Shown here piece after piece: positions 34,971-44,949 of a stretch of DNA of 64,000 nt (its first letter is position 1; the number at the start of each line of letters is the position of its first letter). The notes beneath the pieces are model-generated. The model had not been told where the DNA came from. It ran no database searches and worked only from the letters and a program-made list of their open reading frames with translations. Source of the DNA: an uncultured Pelagibacteraceae bacterium (GTDB taxonomy: Bacteria; Pseudomonadota; Alphaproteobacteria; Pelagibacterales; Pelagibacteraceae). A program made the translations under genes and the position numbers. Where the stretch lies: positions 312,001-376,000 of the forward strand of contig CACGGD010000001.1 of the NCBI GenBank assembly GCA_902572605.1, in the 5' to 3' direction.

Positions 34971-37058
34971 ATGAATACAAACTTTTTGAACAGTGTAACA
35001 AATTTTTTAAAAAAACGAACCTTTGAATTACTTGGTCTAATATTGATTTTAACAGGTATTGCCCTTGCAATATCTTTTGCAACGTATGCTCCTGAAGATC
35101 CTTCCTTTATTTACGGGGATAGTAATATAGAGATTAAAAATTTCTTTGGCATATACGGCAGTAGTGTTGCCGACTTTCTTCTTCAAAGTTTTGGTTTAGC
35201 TTCTTTTTTACTTTTAGCTAATTTTTTATTTTGGGGAATAAGTCTATTAGTTAAAAAAGAAATAAAAAGAATAATATTAAAATTATTTCTAGTAATATTG
35301 TATCTGACGCTCGGATCTATTTTCATCTATTTAACATTTAATAATTCTTTTTGGCTTATAGATAATGGTAACTCAGGATTTGTGGGAGAAATAAGCTATA
35401 ATTTTATTAGCAACATGGCGCCCTGGATTAAGAATGAATATTCTCTTTTTATCTTATTTTTTCTAACATTAACTTTTTTTATTTTTTCTTCAGATCTAAA
35501 TTTAAAAAAAATAATGATACAAATTTTTAAATCTTTATTTAAAAAGAAAGGTGAAGATATAACCCCAACTAATCTTACAAATGATAATATTCAAGAAGAA
35601 GTTGATTTAGTAGAGAAACCCCAACAATCTTTTATTTTTGAAAGTGAAGAAAAAGAGGAGAAATTAACGCCTCAAACAAAGATCAAATACAAATTACCAT
35701 CAATAGAATTTCTAGAAAAAAGTTCCTCAAAACCAGGTTTACTAGATGCTAATAAAAATCGACCTGACTCACAATTTATGGAAAAAATTTTATTGGACTT
35801 TGGCATAGACGGAAAAATCAAAGCTATAAATAATGGACCTGTGGTCAGTCTATATGAGTTCGAACCTGCTCCCGGTGTAAAAGTTTCAAAAATTATAAAT
35901 CTATCTGAGGATTTAGCTCGTAACACTAGTTCTACATCAACGAGGGTCTCTGTAATTCCGGGAAAAAATACCGTTGGTATTGAAATTCCAAACGAAGTTA
36001 GAGATGGCGTTTCTTTGAGAGAAATAATATCTAATGATAAATTCCAAAAAAAAGAAATAAGTCTACCTATAGCACTTGGAAAAAGTATTTCAGGTGCGCC
36101 AATAGTAGGTGATCTAACTAACATGCCACATTTACTTATCGCAGGAACAACAGGATCTGGAAAATCAGTATGTATAAACACAATTATCGTATCTTTACTT
36201 TATAAATTAAATCCTGATCTGTGTAAGTTTATTTTAATAGATCCTAAAATGTTAGAACTTTCTACTTATGAAGGTATACCTCATTTACTCACTCCTGTGA
36301 TTACTGATGCTAAAAAAGCAACTTCGGCTTTAGCTTGGACAGTTAAAGAAATGAATAATCGATATAAATTAATGAGCAAAGTAGGGGTTAGAAACATCGA
36401 TGGCTACAATTCAAAACATAAGCTCAAAATGCCTTACATAGTTGTTGTTGTAGATGAAATGTCAGATTTAATGTTAGTAGCTGGCAAAGAAATTGAAAAT
36501 TATATTCAGAAATTATCTCAAATGGCTAGAGCAGCTGGTATTCATATTATCATGGCTACTCAAAGACCAAGCGTAGATGTAATTACAGGTACAATTAAAG
36601 CTAACTTTCCAACACGAATATCTTTTCAAGTAAGTTCCAAAATTGACAGTAGAACTATATTAGGTGAACAGGGGGCAGAACAATTGCTTGGAAAAGGTGA
36701 TATGCTCTTTATGTCATCAGCAAATCGAATTATTAGAATACATGGCCCTTATGTTTCAGAGGAAGAAATTGAAAAAATTGCTAATTTTTTAAGAGCTCAA
36801 GGAGAACCAGATTATATAGAAGAAATCACAGCTCAAGAGAGTAAAGAAAGTACTGCTATTTCAGGTGAAAATGGAGACGAAGATGAACTTTACAATAAAG
36901 CTCTAGAGATTATTAAATTAGAAGGAAAAGCATCAACTAGTTTCTTACAAAGAAAATTACAAATTGGTTACAACAGAGCCGCTAGAATTATCGACATGAT
37001 GGAAGAAAAAGGTATAGTTAGTAAAGCAAATCATGTAGGTAAACGAGAGGTTCTTTAG
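34971..37058 (+). CDS. ftsK: DNA translocase FtsK
   Basis: Septal DNA pump that clears the terminus region during division. 695 residues: four predicted N-terminal membrane helices (about 15-180), a short linker, the motor with Walker A AGTTGSGKSVC (about 391-401) and Walker B VVVVDEMSDLM, and a C-terminal gamma winged helix (ELYNKALEIIKLEGKAS to the end) that reads KOPS orientation sites. It is compact compared with E. coli FtsK because the linker is short. lolA follows after 2 bp. Confidence 0.96.
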   Translation: MNTNFLNSVTNFLKKRTFELLGLILILTGIALAISFATYAPEDPSFIYGDSNIEIKNFFGIYGSSVADFLLQSFGLASFLLLANFLFWGISLLVKKEIKRIILKLFLVILYLTLGSIFIYLTFNNSFWLIDNGNSGFVGEISYNFISNMAPWIKNEYSLFILFFLTLTFFIFSSDLNLKKIMIQIFKSLFKKKGEDITPTNLTNDNIQEEVDLVEKPQQSFIFESEEKEEKLTPQTKIKYKLPSIEFLEKSSSKPGLLDANKNRPDSQFMEKILLDFGIDGKIKAINNGPVVSLYEFEPAPGVKVSKIINLSEDLARNTSSTSTRVSVIPGKNTVGIEIPNEVRDGVSLREIISNDKFQKKEISLPIALGKSISGAPIVGDLTNMPHLLIAGTTGSGKSVCINTIIVSLLYKLNPDLCKFILIDPKMLELSTYEGIPHLLTPVITDAKKATSALAWTVKEMNNRYKLMSKVGVRNIDGYNSKHKLKMPYIVVVVDEMSDLMLVAGKEIENYIQKLSQMARAAGIHIIMATQRPSVDVITGTIKANFPTRISFQVSSKIDSRTILGEQGAEQLLGKGDMLFMSSANRIIRIHGPYVSEEEIEKIANFLRAQGEPDYIEEITAQESKESTAISGENGDEDELYNKALEIIKLEGKASTSFLQRKLQIGYNRAARIIDMMEEKGIVSKANHVGKREVL

Positions 37059-37060
37059 TT

Positions 37061-37615
37061 TTGTTTTTGAAAAGATTTCTTTTAACTGTTACTTTTATCT
37101 TTTTTTCATTAAATTCTTCTGCAAATGAAAAAGATAGAATTGTAGCCCAGTTAAACAGTTTAAATTCTTTAGAATTTACTTTTGATCAGCTTATCAATGA
37201 AAAAACAGAGAACGGAAGTTGTCTGTTACAATTTCCTGGAAAATTAAGATGTGAATATTTTGATGATAAACAAAAGGAGCTTGTTATAAATAATAAAAAA
37301 CTAGCGATAACGCAAAAAAGATATAATAAAACCTACTACTACCCTATATCTAAGTCACCTTTCTTAAATATTCTCTATAAAGATAAATTGTTAAAGATTA
37401 TTAAATCTGGAAGAGTGGAATTAACAAATGGACTAATAAAACTCATTTACTCAGAAGAAAATGAGATAACTGTTTTTTTTGATAAAAAAACTTTAAATCT
37501 AAAAGGTTGGGCAATTGTCGATCAATATAATAATAAAATAAATTTTTCTCTAAATATAGTTACAAAAAATGACATCTATGAAAAAGAAAATTTTAAAATT
37601 CCTAAAATAAATTAA
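37061..37615 (+). CDS. lolA: LolA-like outer-membrane lipoprotein carrier
   Basis: Periplasmic chaperone carrying lipoproteins from LolCDE to the outer membrane. 184 residues from a TTG start at 37061, with a signal peptide (FLKRFLLTVTFIFFSLNSSA) and the LolA pattern: SLEFTFDQ, GKLRCEYFDDKQKELVINNK, then YYPISKSPFLNIL. Placement directly after ftsK is conserved in Alphaproteobacteria. It overlaps the convergent GNAT gene by 4 bp. Confidence 0.88.
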   Translation: MFLKRFLLTVTFIFFSLNSSANEKDRIVAQLNSLNSLEFTFDQLINEKTENGSCLLQFPGKLRCEYFDDKQKELVINNKKLAITQKRYNKTYYYPISKSPFLNILYKDKLLKIIKSGRVELTNGLIKLIYSEENEITVFFDKKTLNLKGWAIVDQYNNKINFSLNIVTKNDIYEKENFKIPKIN

Positions 37616-38118
37616 GCAACAAAATCTATTTCTTCTTCTTTAAATATCTCAAATCCTTTAGATTTATAGTTTTGCAAAGCATGTTTATGATCTAAACTAC
37701 AAGTATGTACCCACATCCTGTTGGGATTTTTTCTTGAAGCGCTGGCTATAGCGTGGTTTAAAAGCATAGAACCTAGTTTTAATCCTCTAAACTCCTTTAA
37801 AATTCCCATATTAATTAGTTCTACCTCTTTAGATCCTGGGTGATACTCTTGCTCATAAAATCCAACCAAATCCTCTTCTTTTTTTAAAATATGTGTCTCT
37901 AGGTTCTTACTTTTTGCATAATTTGACCACTCTTTATCAGACCAAATCAATCTATCTCTCCAATAGTGATCTACTCCGATTTGCTTGTAAAAAAATTTAT
38001 TTAATTCAAAATTTTCTTTATCACCTAAAATAATTTGATAATTTTTTGGTATATTTAGTTCTATAGGATTTGAAAAATCTTTTATTTCTAAGAAATATCT
38101 TTTTACTCGTGAAATCAT
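37612..38118 (-). CDS. GNAT-family acetyltransferase
   Basis: 168 residues. The acetyl-CoA-binding motif A is visible as MGILKEFRGLKLGSMLLNHA (about 108-127), with a C-terminal YKSKGFEIFKEEE typical of GNAT ends. The aromatic-rich VDHYWRDRLIWSDKEW region near the N-terminus should form the substrate side. The substrate is unknown. It is not obviously RimI, although rimI is missing from its usual place in this window. It overlaps the HIT gene by 1 bp and seems co-transcribed with hinT-hisE-hisF. Confidence 0.8.
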   Translation of the reverse strand: MISRVKRYFLEIKDFSNPIELNIPKNYQIILGDKENFELNKFFYKQIGVDHYWRDRLIWSDKEWSNYAKSKNLETHILKKEEDLVGFYEQEYHPGSKEVELINMGILKEFRGLKLGSMLLNHAIASASRKNPNRMWVHTCSLDHKHALQNYKSKGFEIFKEEEIDFVA

Positions 38119-38474
38119 TAGCTTACCATTTTACCAATTTTTTCTCCTGCAAATATATGAAAGTGTAAATGAGGAACTTCTTGCCCTCCGTCATTTCCAA
38201 TATTTGTTAGGGCACGATAACCTTTGCCTTTTGCTCCTAATAAATTTGATACATGGGTTAAAGCTTTATTTAATTCAACTATTTCTTTGTCTGATGCTTT
38301 CTTATTAAAATCATCTAAATCAACATATTCACCCTTAGGTATAACTAGAACATGAACTTTTTTTTGAGGATTAATATCATGAAATGCTAAGACATGATCA
38401 TTCTCAAAAACTTTTTTACAAGGTATTTCTCCATTAAGAATTTTTGCAAATATATTATTTTTATCGTAATTCAT
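38118..38474 (-). CDS. hinT: HIT-family nucleotide phosphoramidase (HinT-like)
   Basis: 118 residues, a single HIT domain: NIFAKILNGEIPCKKVFENDHVLAFHDINPQ at the N-terminal half and the histidine triad HLHFHIFAG (HxHxH) near the C-terminus. HinT-type enzymes hydrolyse AMP-lysine and similar phosphoramidates. It follows hisE with a 4 bp overlap, an arrangement seen in many Alphaproteobacteria (hisE-hit). Confidence 0.93.
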   Translation of the reverse strand: MNYDKNNIFAKILNGEIPCKKVFENDHVLAFHDINPQKKVHVLVIPKGEYVDLDDFNKKASDKEIVELNKALTHVSNLLGAKGKGYRALTNIGNDGGQEVPHLHFHIFAGEKIGKMVS

Positions 38475-38743
38475 TTTTGTCTATTCTTTAATTCTTTCAT
38501 TATGTCTTCGATCTTTATATCATTAGCTTCTAAGTAAACCATCAAATGATAAATTACATCAGCTGCTTCGTGTATTTTATTTGAATTTTTCTCCACAGAC
38601 TCGATTAATTCTCCTATTTCTTCTTTTACTTTAGATACGCTTAAATTTTTATCATTGAGAAGTTTGTTCGTATAAGATTTATCTGGAGACGAATTTTTTC
38701 TCTCTCTAATTATTTTTATTAATTGTTCAAGATTTTCAAGCAT
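38471..38743 (-). CDS. hisE: Phosphoribosyl-ATP pyrophosphatase HisE
   Basis: Second step of histidine biosynthesis. 90 residues, an all-alpha MazG-like fold: SYTNKLLNDKNLSVSKVKEEIGELI and EAADVIYHLMVYLEANDI carry the metal-binding acidic residues. The length is normal for a stand-alone HisE. It is 1 bp from hisF. Confidence 0.94.
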   Translation of the reverse strand: MLENLEQLIKIIRERKNSSPDKSYTNKLLNDKNLSVSKVKEEIGELIESVEKNSNKIHEAADVIYHLMVYLEANDIKIEDIMKELKNRQK

Positions 38744-38744
38744 T

Positions 38745-39503
38745 TTATAATCTTACTGATACATTTTTGGAATTCAAATATTCTTTGGCATCCTTTATTT
38801 TATATTCACCATAGTGAAATATGGAAGCTGCCAATACTGCGCTGGCTCCTCCTTTAACTATACCATCATACAAGTGATCCAAAGTTCCAACACCGCCAGA
38901 TGCTATTACTGGGATATTTGTACTCTCTGTAATTGTTTTTAATAAATCAACATCATAGCCAGATTTAGTCCCGTCTTTATCCATTGAAGTTAATAAAATT
39001 TCTCCAGCTCCATTGGCCTCTGCCTGTTTAGTGAATTCTACTGCATCAATACCTGTTTTGTTTCTTCCACCATGCGTAAAAACCTCCCATTTTCCCTCTA
39101 AAACTTTCTTAGCATCAATTGCTACTACAATACATTGAGAACCAAATTTTTTTGAAGCATCTTTTACAAAGTCAACATTCTTTACTGCTGCAGTATTTAT
39201 AGAAACTTTGTCTGCGCCAGCTAACAATAAATCTGTAATATTTTGAATAGTTCTAACTCCACCACCAACTGTTAAAGGAACGAAACATTCTTTTGCAGTT
39301 TTTCTAACTATGTCAATAATTGTTTCTCTATTTTCATTTGATGCTGTAATATCTAAGAAACAGATTTCATCCGCTCCACCTTCACTATAAATTTTAGCTT
39401 GCTCAACAGGATCTCCAGCATCTTTTAATTCTACAAAGTTAATTCCTTTAACAACTCTTCCATTTTTAACATCAAGACAAGGTATAATTCTATTTTTAAG
39501 CAT
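38745..39503 (-). CDS. hisF: Imidazole glycerol phosphate synthase cyclase subunit HisF
   Basis: Forms imidazole glycerol phosphate and AICAR with ammonia from HisH. I start at ATG 39503 ([20 protein letters not shown]) behind a GGAG ribosome-binding site rather than the TTG one codon earlier. (beta/alpha)8 barrel with the catalytic D (CLDV, residue 11) and the second Asp in [13 protein letters not shown]. It overlaps hisA by 8 bp. Confidence 0.96.
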   Translation of the reverse strand: MLKNRIIPCLDVKNGRVVKGINFVELKDAGDPVEQAKIYSEGGADEICFLDITASNENRETIIDIVRKTAKECFVPLTVGGGVRTIQNITDLLLAGADKVSINTAAVKNVDFVKDASKKFGSQCIVVAIDAKKVLEGKWEVFTHGGRNKTGIDAVEFTKQAEANGAGEILLTSMDKDGTKSGYDVDLLKTITESTNIPVIASGGVGTLDHLYDGIVKGGASAVLAASIFHYGEYKIKDAKEYLNSKNVSVRL

Positions 39504-40221
39504 CAATCTCCTTTGCTAACTCATCTAGTTTAATATCACCGTCATAAATAGCTTTGCCCACAATTATACCCTCAATTTTTTTATTGTTGAATTTTTTTGC
39601 TTTTTTAATATCACTTATTGAGGAGACGCCGCCAGAAATTACAACAGGACAATTAGAAATCTCAGCAATTTTAATTGTCTCTTCAAAGTTTGGACTATTT
39701 TTCATACCATCTCTATTGATGTCTGTGTAAATAATTCTACTAACACCAAAATTATTAACTTCTTTAAGGTAGTCTATGGTTTTAACACTTAGATTTTCTT
39801 TCCAACCAGAAACAGAAAGACTTCCATCCTTAGCGTCTAATCCTAATGCAATTTTATTTTTAAATTTTTCACATGCTTCCCTTAAAAATTCTTTATTTTT
39901 AATTGCACCGCTACCTAAAATAACTTTTTCAGCACCTGAATCGATATACTGGTTAATACTATCTATAGTCCTTACACCTCCACCAATTTCAATTTTTAAA
40001 TCGTATTTACTTACTATTTCTTTAATAATATCTAAGTTAATTGTTCGCCCTGTTAATGCACCATCTAAATCAACAATATGTAAATTCTTAAAACCATAAT
40101 CTTTGTATTTAGCGGCTTGATCAATTGGTGAAGTTCCATATTCGGTTTTATTTGCAAAGTCACCTTTAATTAACCTCACACATTTTTTTTCTTTAATATC
40201 TATTGCTGGAAATATTTTCAT
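39496..40221 (-). CDS. hisA: ProFAR isomerase HisA
   Basis: Amadori isomerase of the histidine pathway. 241 residues; a HisF-related barrel with [19 protein letters not shown] at the N-terminus (catalytic Asp in AID), IEIGGGVRT (about 76-84) and the second Asp in [14 protein letters not shown]. It lies 1 bp after hisH. Confidence 0.96.
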   Translation of the reverse strand: MKIFPAIDIKEKKCVRLIKGDFANKTEYGTSPIDQAAKYKDYGFKNLHIVDLDGALTGRTINLDIIKEIVSKYDLKIEIGGGVRTIDSINQYIDSGAEKVILGSGAIKNKEFLREACEKFKNKIALGLDAKDGSLSVSGWKENLSVKTIDYLKEVNNFGVSRIIYTDINRDGMKNSPNFEETIKIAEISNCPVVISGGVSSISDIKKAKKFNNKKIEGIIVGKAIYDGDIKLDELAKEIDA

Positions 40222-40222
40222 T

Positions 40223-40849
40223 TTAAATATTTATAAAGTTATCAATTATTTTTAACCCATTTTTATCACTCTTCTCAGGATGAAATTGTGTTCCAAATAA
40301 ATTATTTCTTTCAACGGAACAGACAATTTTTGATGAATAATCTGTTGTAGCTGAAATCACAGATTTATCTTCAGGTATAAACTCATAGCTATGTACAAAG
40401 TACATATGAGATTTATTTTTTACATCTTTAAATATTTTACTTTCCTTTTGAATTTCAATTTCATTCCAGCCGATATGAGGAAGTTTAAATTTTCCATTTT
40501 GATTATCAATTTTAGAAACTTTTCCAGGTATCCAGCCTAGTCCTTTTGTTTCTGCTTCTTCATAACCGATATCAGCAAACATCTGTAAGCCAACACAAAT
40601 TCCTAATAAAGGTTTCTCTTTAGTGATTGCAAATTCTTTAAGCGTATCAACTAATCCATTGATACTGTTTAAAGAGTCTACACAACTTTTAAATGATCCT
40701 TGTCCAGGTAAAACTATCTTGTCACTGGATTTAATTTTCTCGATGTCTGAAGTTACCTCTAGTTTTACTTTACCTTTAGCAACCTCTGTAAAAGAGTTAA
40801 TGACTGAGCTTATATTGCCCGATTGGTAGTCAACAATTGTGACGTTCAT
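40223..40849 (-). CDS. hisH: Imidazole glycerol phosphate synthase glutaminase subunit HisH
   Basis: Supplies ammonia from glutamine to HisF. I take ATG 40849 (MNVTIVDYQSGN, 208 residues) rather than the TTG just before. Class-I amidotransferase triad: the nucleophile in LLGICVGLQMF and His/Glu in TQFHPEKS near the C-terminus. It lies 5 bp from hisB. Confidence 0.96.
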   Translation of the reverse strand: MNVTIVDYQSGNISSVINSFTEVAKGKVKLEVTSDIEKIKSSDKIVLPGQGSFKSCVDSLNSINGLVDTLKEFAITKEKPLLGICVGLQMFADIGYEEAETKGLGWIPGKVSKIDNQNGKFKLPHIGWNEIEIQKESKIFKDVKNKSHMYFVHSYEFIPEDKSVISATTDYSSKIVCSVERNNLFGTQFHPEKSDKNGLKIIDNFINI

Positions 40850-40854
40850 CAAAT

Positions 40855-41445
40855 TTAAATAGAGCCTTTTGTCGATGGTATTGAATTCTTAATTCTTTTA
40901 TCTATCGCCAAAGCATCTTTAAGTGATCTTGCTAAACCTTTATAACAAGACTCAATCTTGTGGTGACTGTTATCACCATAAATATTTTCTACGTGTAAAG
41001 TTACTCCAGCTGATTGAGAAAACGCTTGAAACCATTCTTTAAATAATTCGGTGTCCATCTCACCAAGTTTCTCTACTGGTAAATTAACTTTCCAAATTAA
41101 ATAAGGTCTGTTCGATACATCAATTGAAACTCTACTAAGTGTTTCATCCATAGGGATCATAGTTGAAGCATATCTTTTAATTCCTTTTCTGTTGCCTGCT
41201 GCTTTTTTGATAGCTTCACCAATAGCTATGCCTGTGTCTTCTGTAGTGTGATGCAGATCAATATGTGTGTCGCCTTTAGCTTTAACCTCTATATCAATTA
41301 ATGAATGCTTAGCTAATTGTTCAAGCATGTGATCAAGAAAACCGATACCAGTTTTAATTTTGTATTTTCCTTTTCCATCTAAGTTAACTGCGACCGAAAT
41401 GTTAGTTTCTTTGGTTTTTCTATTTATTTTAGCTTTTCTTTTCAT
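40855..41445 (-). CDS. hisB: Imidazoleglycerol-phosphate dehydratase HisB
   Basis: Monofunctional IGPD of 196 residues, without the phosphatase domain of the enterobacterial enzyme. Mn-binding repeats are clear: [30 protein letters not shown] and [15 protein letters not shown]. First gene of the leftward run hisB-H-A-F-E-hinT-GNAT; the promoter must be in the 102 bp gap shared with hslV. Confidence 0.96.
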   Translation of the reverse strand: MKRKAKINRKTKETNISVAVNLDGKGKYKIKTGIGFLDHMLEQLAKHSLIDIEVKAKGDTHIDLHHTTEDTGIAIGEAIKKAAGNRKGIKRYASTMIPMDETLSRVSIDVSNRPYLIWKVNLPVEKLGEMDTELFKEWFQAFSQSAGVTLHVENIYGDNSHHKIESCYKGLARSLKDALAIDKRIKNSIPSTKGSI

Positions 41446-41511
41446 AATCTAAGACAATTTATCTTTGATATATATATAAATCAGCATTTTATCAATAAAT
41501 CAGATTTCACT

Positions 41512-41541
41512 ATTGAAGATCTCGAATTAATCTCCACATAT
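41512..41541 (+). promoter_or_regulatory. Candidate heat-shock-type promoter of hslVU
   Basis: ATTGAAG (41512-41518) and CCACATAT (41534-41541) are spaced by 15 bp and resemble the sigma-32 elements CTTGAAA and CCCCATNT (two and one mismatches). The start point would fall at or next to the hslV ATG (41548), giving a leaderless or nearly leaderless mRNA; no Shine-Dalgarno sequence is visible before that ATG. Weak evidence, but hslVU is a classic heat-shock operon. Confidence 0.38.
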
Positions 41542-41547
41542 AACATC

Positions 41548-42087
41548 ATGAATACAGCTGAAAAGTGGCATGGCACTACCATTGTCTTATTGAGAAAAAA
41601 TAACGAAACAGTAGTTGCAGGAGATGGTCAGGTTAGTCTTGGTAATACTGTTTTAAAAAGTAAAGCAAAAAAAGTTAGAAAAATAGAAAGCAGAGGGGTT
41701 ATAGCTGGTTTTGCTGGATCCACGGCTGATGCATTAACATTGTTTGAAAGACTCGAAGCGAAACTTGAAAAACACGCCGGAAACTTACAAAGAGCGGCTG
41801 TTGAATTAGCAAAAGACTGGAGAAGTGACAAATTTTTAAGAAGACTAGAGGCATTAATGGCTGTAGCAGATAAAAAACATAGCTTTATAATTTCTGGCAC
41901 AGGAGATGTTTTAGAACCAGAAGATGGAATTATTGGTATTGGATCAGGTGGAAATTATGCGCTAGCAGCCGCAAAAGTTTTAATAGAAACAGATCTAAAA
42001 GCTGAAGAAATCGCAAGAAAAGCAATCAAAGTTGCTTCGGATATTTGTGTGTTTACTAATAATAACGTTACAGTGGAGAAAATATAA
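41548..42087 (+). CDS. hslV: ATP-dependent protease peptidase subunit HslV
   Basis: Proteasome-like threonine peptidase that forms the HslUV protease. 179 residues. The short propeptide MNTAEKWHG would be removed to expose the catalytic T10 ([23 protein letters not shown] pattern, with the conserved Asp/Lys following). [14 protein letters not shown] near residue 132 is also typical. hslU follows after 2 bp. Confidence 0.97.
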   Translation: MNTAEKWHGTTIVLLRKNNETVVAGDGQVSLGNTVLKSKAKKVRKIESRGVIAGFAGSTADALTLFERLEAKLEKHAGNLQRAAVELAKDWRSDKFLRRLEALMAVADKKHSFIISGTGDVLEPEDGIIGIGSGGNYALAAAKVLIETDLKAEEIARKAIKVASDICVFTNNNVTVEKI

Positions 42088-42089
42088 TT

Positions 42090-43466
42090 ATGGTTAGTTC
42101 TAAAAATATTACAAATTTAAATTTAGTAAAAAATATTAAAAAGGACAGTTCTAAAGTAAGTGCTTTATCACCAAGAGAAATAGTCTCAGAATTAGATAGA
42201 TATGTAATTGGGCAAAAAGAAGCTAAAAAAGCTGTTGCCGTTGCACTAAGAAACAGATGGAGAAGACAAGCTCTTTCAGAAGAAATGAGAGATGAAGTGC
42301 TTCCAAAAAACATTCTTATGATTGGACCAACAGGAGTTGGTAAAACAGAAATCTCAAGAAGACTCTCAAAATTAGCAGAGGCTCCATTTATTAAAGTTGA
42401 AGCCACAAGATTTACAGAAGTTGGTTATGTGGGTAGAGATGTTGAACAGATAGTTAGAGACTTAATTGAAATAGCTATTGCTATGGAAAGAGTCAAAAAA
42501 AGAAAAGAAGTTAAAGCTAAGGCTGAACTAAAAGCTGAAGAAAAAGTTTTGGATGCTTTAGTAGGCAATAAAGCAAGTGTTGCAACAAGAGAAAGTTTTA
42601 GAAAAAGATTAAGGAATGGTGACCTTGATAGCAATGAAATAGAAATCGAAGTGCAAGATAAAGCTTCAGGTTTACAAAGTTTCGAAATACCAGGTATGCC
42701 AGGTGGAAATGTCGGAATGGTAAATCTTGGAGACATTCTTGGTAAATCAATGGGAAATAAAAAAGGAAAAAAGAAAAAAATGCTTGTAAAAGAGTCTCAC
42801 GACGTTTTGGTTGCTCAAGAGTCAGACAAAATGATAGAGGAGGATAAAATTATTAAGGAAGCAAAAAAAGCTACAGAGGAAAACGGAATAGTTTTCTTAG
42901 ATGAAATAGATAAAGTATCAGCCAGAAGTGACAGAGTAGGCGGAGACGTATCTAGAGAAGGAGTTCAAAGAGATTTACTGCCTTTAATTGAAGGAACTAC
43001 TGTCAGCACAAAACACGGACCAATTAAAACTGATCACATACTTTTTATAGCATCTGGAGCTTTTCAGTTAGCAAAACCTTCTGATCTTCTTCCAGAATTA
43101 CAAGGTAGATTGCCAATTAGAGTAGAATTGAATGCTTTAAATGAAGATGATTTTAAAAGAATACTAAAAGAACCAGATAACAGTTTAATCAAACAATACA
43201 AAGAATTATTAAAAACAGAAAATGTGAATCTTGTGTTTAGTGATGATGGAATTGATATGCTAGCAAAAATATCTGCAGAAGTTAATTCATCTGTTGAGAA
43301 TATTGGAGCTAGAAGACTACATACGATTATAGAAAAAGTTTTAGATGATATTAGTTTTAATGCTACAGATCGTGCAGGAGAAACTGTTATTATAGATAAA
43401 AAGTACGTTAATGAGAACTTAGGTAATTTAGTTAAAGATACTGATTTATCTAAATTTATTCTATAG
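42090..43466 (+). CDS. hslU: ATPase subunit HslU of the HslUV protease
   Basis: AAA+ unfoldase feeding HslV. 458 residues: [17 protein letters not shown] at the start, Walker [11 protein letters not shown] (about 75-84), the GYVGRDVE pore loop, the inserted I domain (about 125-235), Walker [11 protein letters not shown], and the C-terminal tail ending LSKFIL that docks in HslV. Its last 6 bp overlap the convergent Smr gene. Confidence 0.97.
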   Translation: MVSSKNITNLNLVKNIKKDSSKVSALSPREIVSELDRYVIGQKEAKKAVAVALRNRWRRQALSEEMRDEVLPKNILMIGPTGVGKTEISRRLSKLAEAPFIKVEATRFTEVGYVGRDVEQIVRDLIEIAIAMERVKKRKEVKAKAELKAEEKVLDALVGNKASVATRESFRKRLRNGDLDSNEIEIEVQDKASGLQSFEIPGMPGGNVGMVNLGDILGKSMGNKKGKKKKMLVKESHDVLVAQESDKMIEEDKIIKEAKKATEENGIVFLDEIDKVSARSDRVGGDVSREGVQRDLLPLIEGTTVSTKHGPIKTDHILFIASGAFQLAKPSDLLPELQGRLPIRVELNALNEDDFKRILKEPDNSLIKQYKELLKTENVNLVFSDDGIDMLAKISAEVNSSVENIGARRLHTIIEKVLDDISFNATDRAGETVIIDKKYVNENLGNLVKDTDLSKFIL

Positions 43467-43880
43467 ATTTTTAAGCTTGATAATAATAGCGCCTTCACCA
43501 CCATCTACTTTATCTGCGTTAGAGACTGACACTATGTATTTTGACAAATCTAAATTTGAATTAATATAATCAGGAACAGAATATTTCAATTTGCTTAAAT
43601 CTTTAGAAACATAAATATTTTTTTCAGTATTAGAATGAATTCCTTTTCCAGTAATTAACAAAATTTCTTTATAATTATTTTTAACACAAGACAAAATTAT
43701 TTCTTTTACCTTTTTGTTTGCCTCAAGTAGAGTAAAACCATGTAAATCGAATTTAAATCTAGTATATCTAGATTTGTTATCTTTTAGGGCTTTTTCCTTA
43801 TCAGTAATGTCACTTGGATTTTTTATATAATTTTCCCAAGTATTTATATCTTTTTGAGAAATATTCTTTTTTTTAATCAC
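43461..43880 (-). CDS. Smr-domain protein (SmrA/MutS2-type endonuclease domain)
   Basis: 139 residues with a C-terminal Smr domain: the [16 protein letters not shown] motif (LDLHG in the family), ILLITGKG (TGxG) and [10 protein letters not shown]. Smr domains are nucleases of DNA or of stalled-ribosome mRNA. Stand-alone Smr proteins beside timA and hslUV are usual in Alphaproteobacteria. The biological substrate here is not known. It overlaps the TimA gene by 4 bp. Confidence 0.87.
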   Translation of the reverse strand: MIKKKNISQKDINTWENYIKNPSDITDKEKALKDNKSRYTRFKFDLHGFTLLEANKKVKEIILSCVKNNYKEILLITGKGIHSNTEKNIYVSKDLSKLKYSVPDYINSNLDLSKYIVSVSNADKVDGGEGAIIIKLKNL

Positions 43881-44479
43881 TTACTGACAATTTCAGATAA
43901 ATACCAGTTAGGACCTTTTTTTAATATATTCTTTGTGAACTTCCAATTATCAATAACCTGTTTAATCTTATTTGGGTTTCCTTCGATAATTTTATCATCT
44001 TTGTCTTTTTTTACAGAAATTACTTCTGAAACAAATTTTACTGAAGCAAAAAGTTCATTTCTAACTTTTTCATATTTTTCTAGACTAGACTCTTTCACTC
44101 CAACAAACGTAAATTCAGACTTTATATTTTCTTTATTTCTTGCCTGTATAGCCTGTTCAAAATTCGTAGCCATATCTGGAGTAAGTAAACTCTTTAGTTT
44201 TTTGCTATCTCCATCTGCAAATGATGTAAGAATTGTTTCATAAGCAATTTCAGCACCTTTTAGAAAGTCCTTCTTTTCTTGTCCCTCTAGAACATCATGA
44301 TTTTTTTTAAAATCTTTAATGTTATTATTTGGTACATTAAATTTTTTCTCCGCAAAACCTGGATGAATTTTTGGCTCATGACCAGTTTTTCTTCCTAATA
44401 TATTTCTTAGACGCAGTATTATAAATCCTGCGATCATTCCAAGCAAAATTATGTCTATATATCCAAAATTGTTACTCAT
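43877..44479 (-). CDS. TimA/Tim44-like membrane-associated protein
   Basis: I start at ATG 44479 (MSNNFGYIDIILLG, 200 residues). One N-terminal membrane helix (IDIILLGMIAGFIILRL), a basic/charged linker, then a Tim44-like domain (about 80-200; GAEIAYETILTSFADGDSKKLKSLL, and WKFTKNILKKGPNWYLSEI at the end). Tim44 anchors the mitochondrial import motor; the bacterial homologue TimA lies in the inner membrane and its role is unclear. It is divergent from fxsA-secB, as in other Alphaproteobacteria. Confidence 0.87.
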   Translation of the reverse strand: MSNNFGYIDIILLGMIAGFIILRLRNILGRKTGHEPKIHPGFAEKKFNVPNNNIKDFKKNHDVLEGQEKKDFLKGAEIAYETILTSFADGDSKKLKSLLTPDMATNFEQAIQARNKENIKSEFTFVGVKESSLEKYEKVRNELFASVKFVSEVISVKKDKDDKIIEGNPNKIKQVIDNWKFTKNILKKGPNWYLSEIVSK

Positions 44480-44523
44480 AATTTGATAAATATACATTAA
44501 TAATATAATTTTGTATCAGACAA

Positions 44524-44949
44524 ATGAACTCATTTTTTCTTTTATTTATTGGCGTACCAGCTTTAGAAGTTTTTCTAATGATTAAAATTGGAGGCAAAAT
44601 AGGAGCTTTAAACACTGTATCTTTAATCTTTTTAACTGCAATTATTGGCCTCTACTTTGCAAAGCTAGAAGGTATCAGGACCATGAGATCAGGTGTCTTG
44701 AATTTGTACCAAAATAAAATACCAATTTATGAGATAATTTCTGGAGCTTCTATAGCAATAGCGGCTTTATTTCTTATCATACCTGGTTTTTTTACTGACA
44801 CCATAGGTTTTCTACTACTTATACCTTTAACAAGAAAAATCTTAATTAATTTTTTTATTAAAAGAAAAGCTTCTTCACAAAAACAAGAAGATGTAAATAC
44901 ATTAGATGGAGAAATTATAGAAGATAAAAATAAAAAAGATGAGTTATAA
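44524..44949 (+). CDS. fxsA: FxsA-family membrane protein
   Basis: 141 residues with three or four membrane helices and a charged C-terminal tail. The FxsA signature is evident: LLFIGVPALEVFLMIKIGGKIGAL at the N-terminus and LFLIIPGFFTDTIGFLLLIP (about 82-101). FxsA was described as a suppressor of phage F exclusion; its cellular function is not known. It overlaps secB by 11 bp, the normal alphaproteobacterial neighbour. Confidence 0.92.
   Translation: MNSFFLLFIGVPALEVFLMIKIGGKIGALNTVSLIFLTAIIGLYFAKLEGIRTMRSGVLNLYQNKIPIYEIISGASIAIAALFLIIPGFFTDTIGFLLLIPLTRKILINFFIKRKASSQKQEDVNTLDGEIIEDKNKKDEL

Noticed and set aside
34915..35082. Extended N-terminus of the UbiH-like protein.
   Set aside because: It overlaps ftsK by over 100 bp and precedes the natural FAD-fold start at 34914.
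35870..35880. GTTCGAACC-like sequence in ftsK as a possible tRNA T-arm.
   Set aside because: No cloverleaf can be built around it; it is coding sequence.
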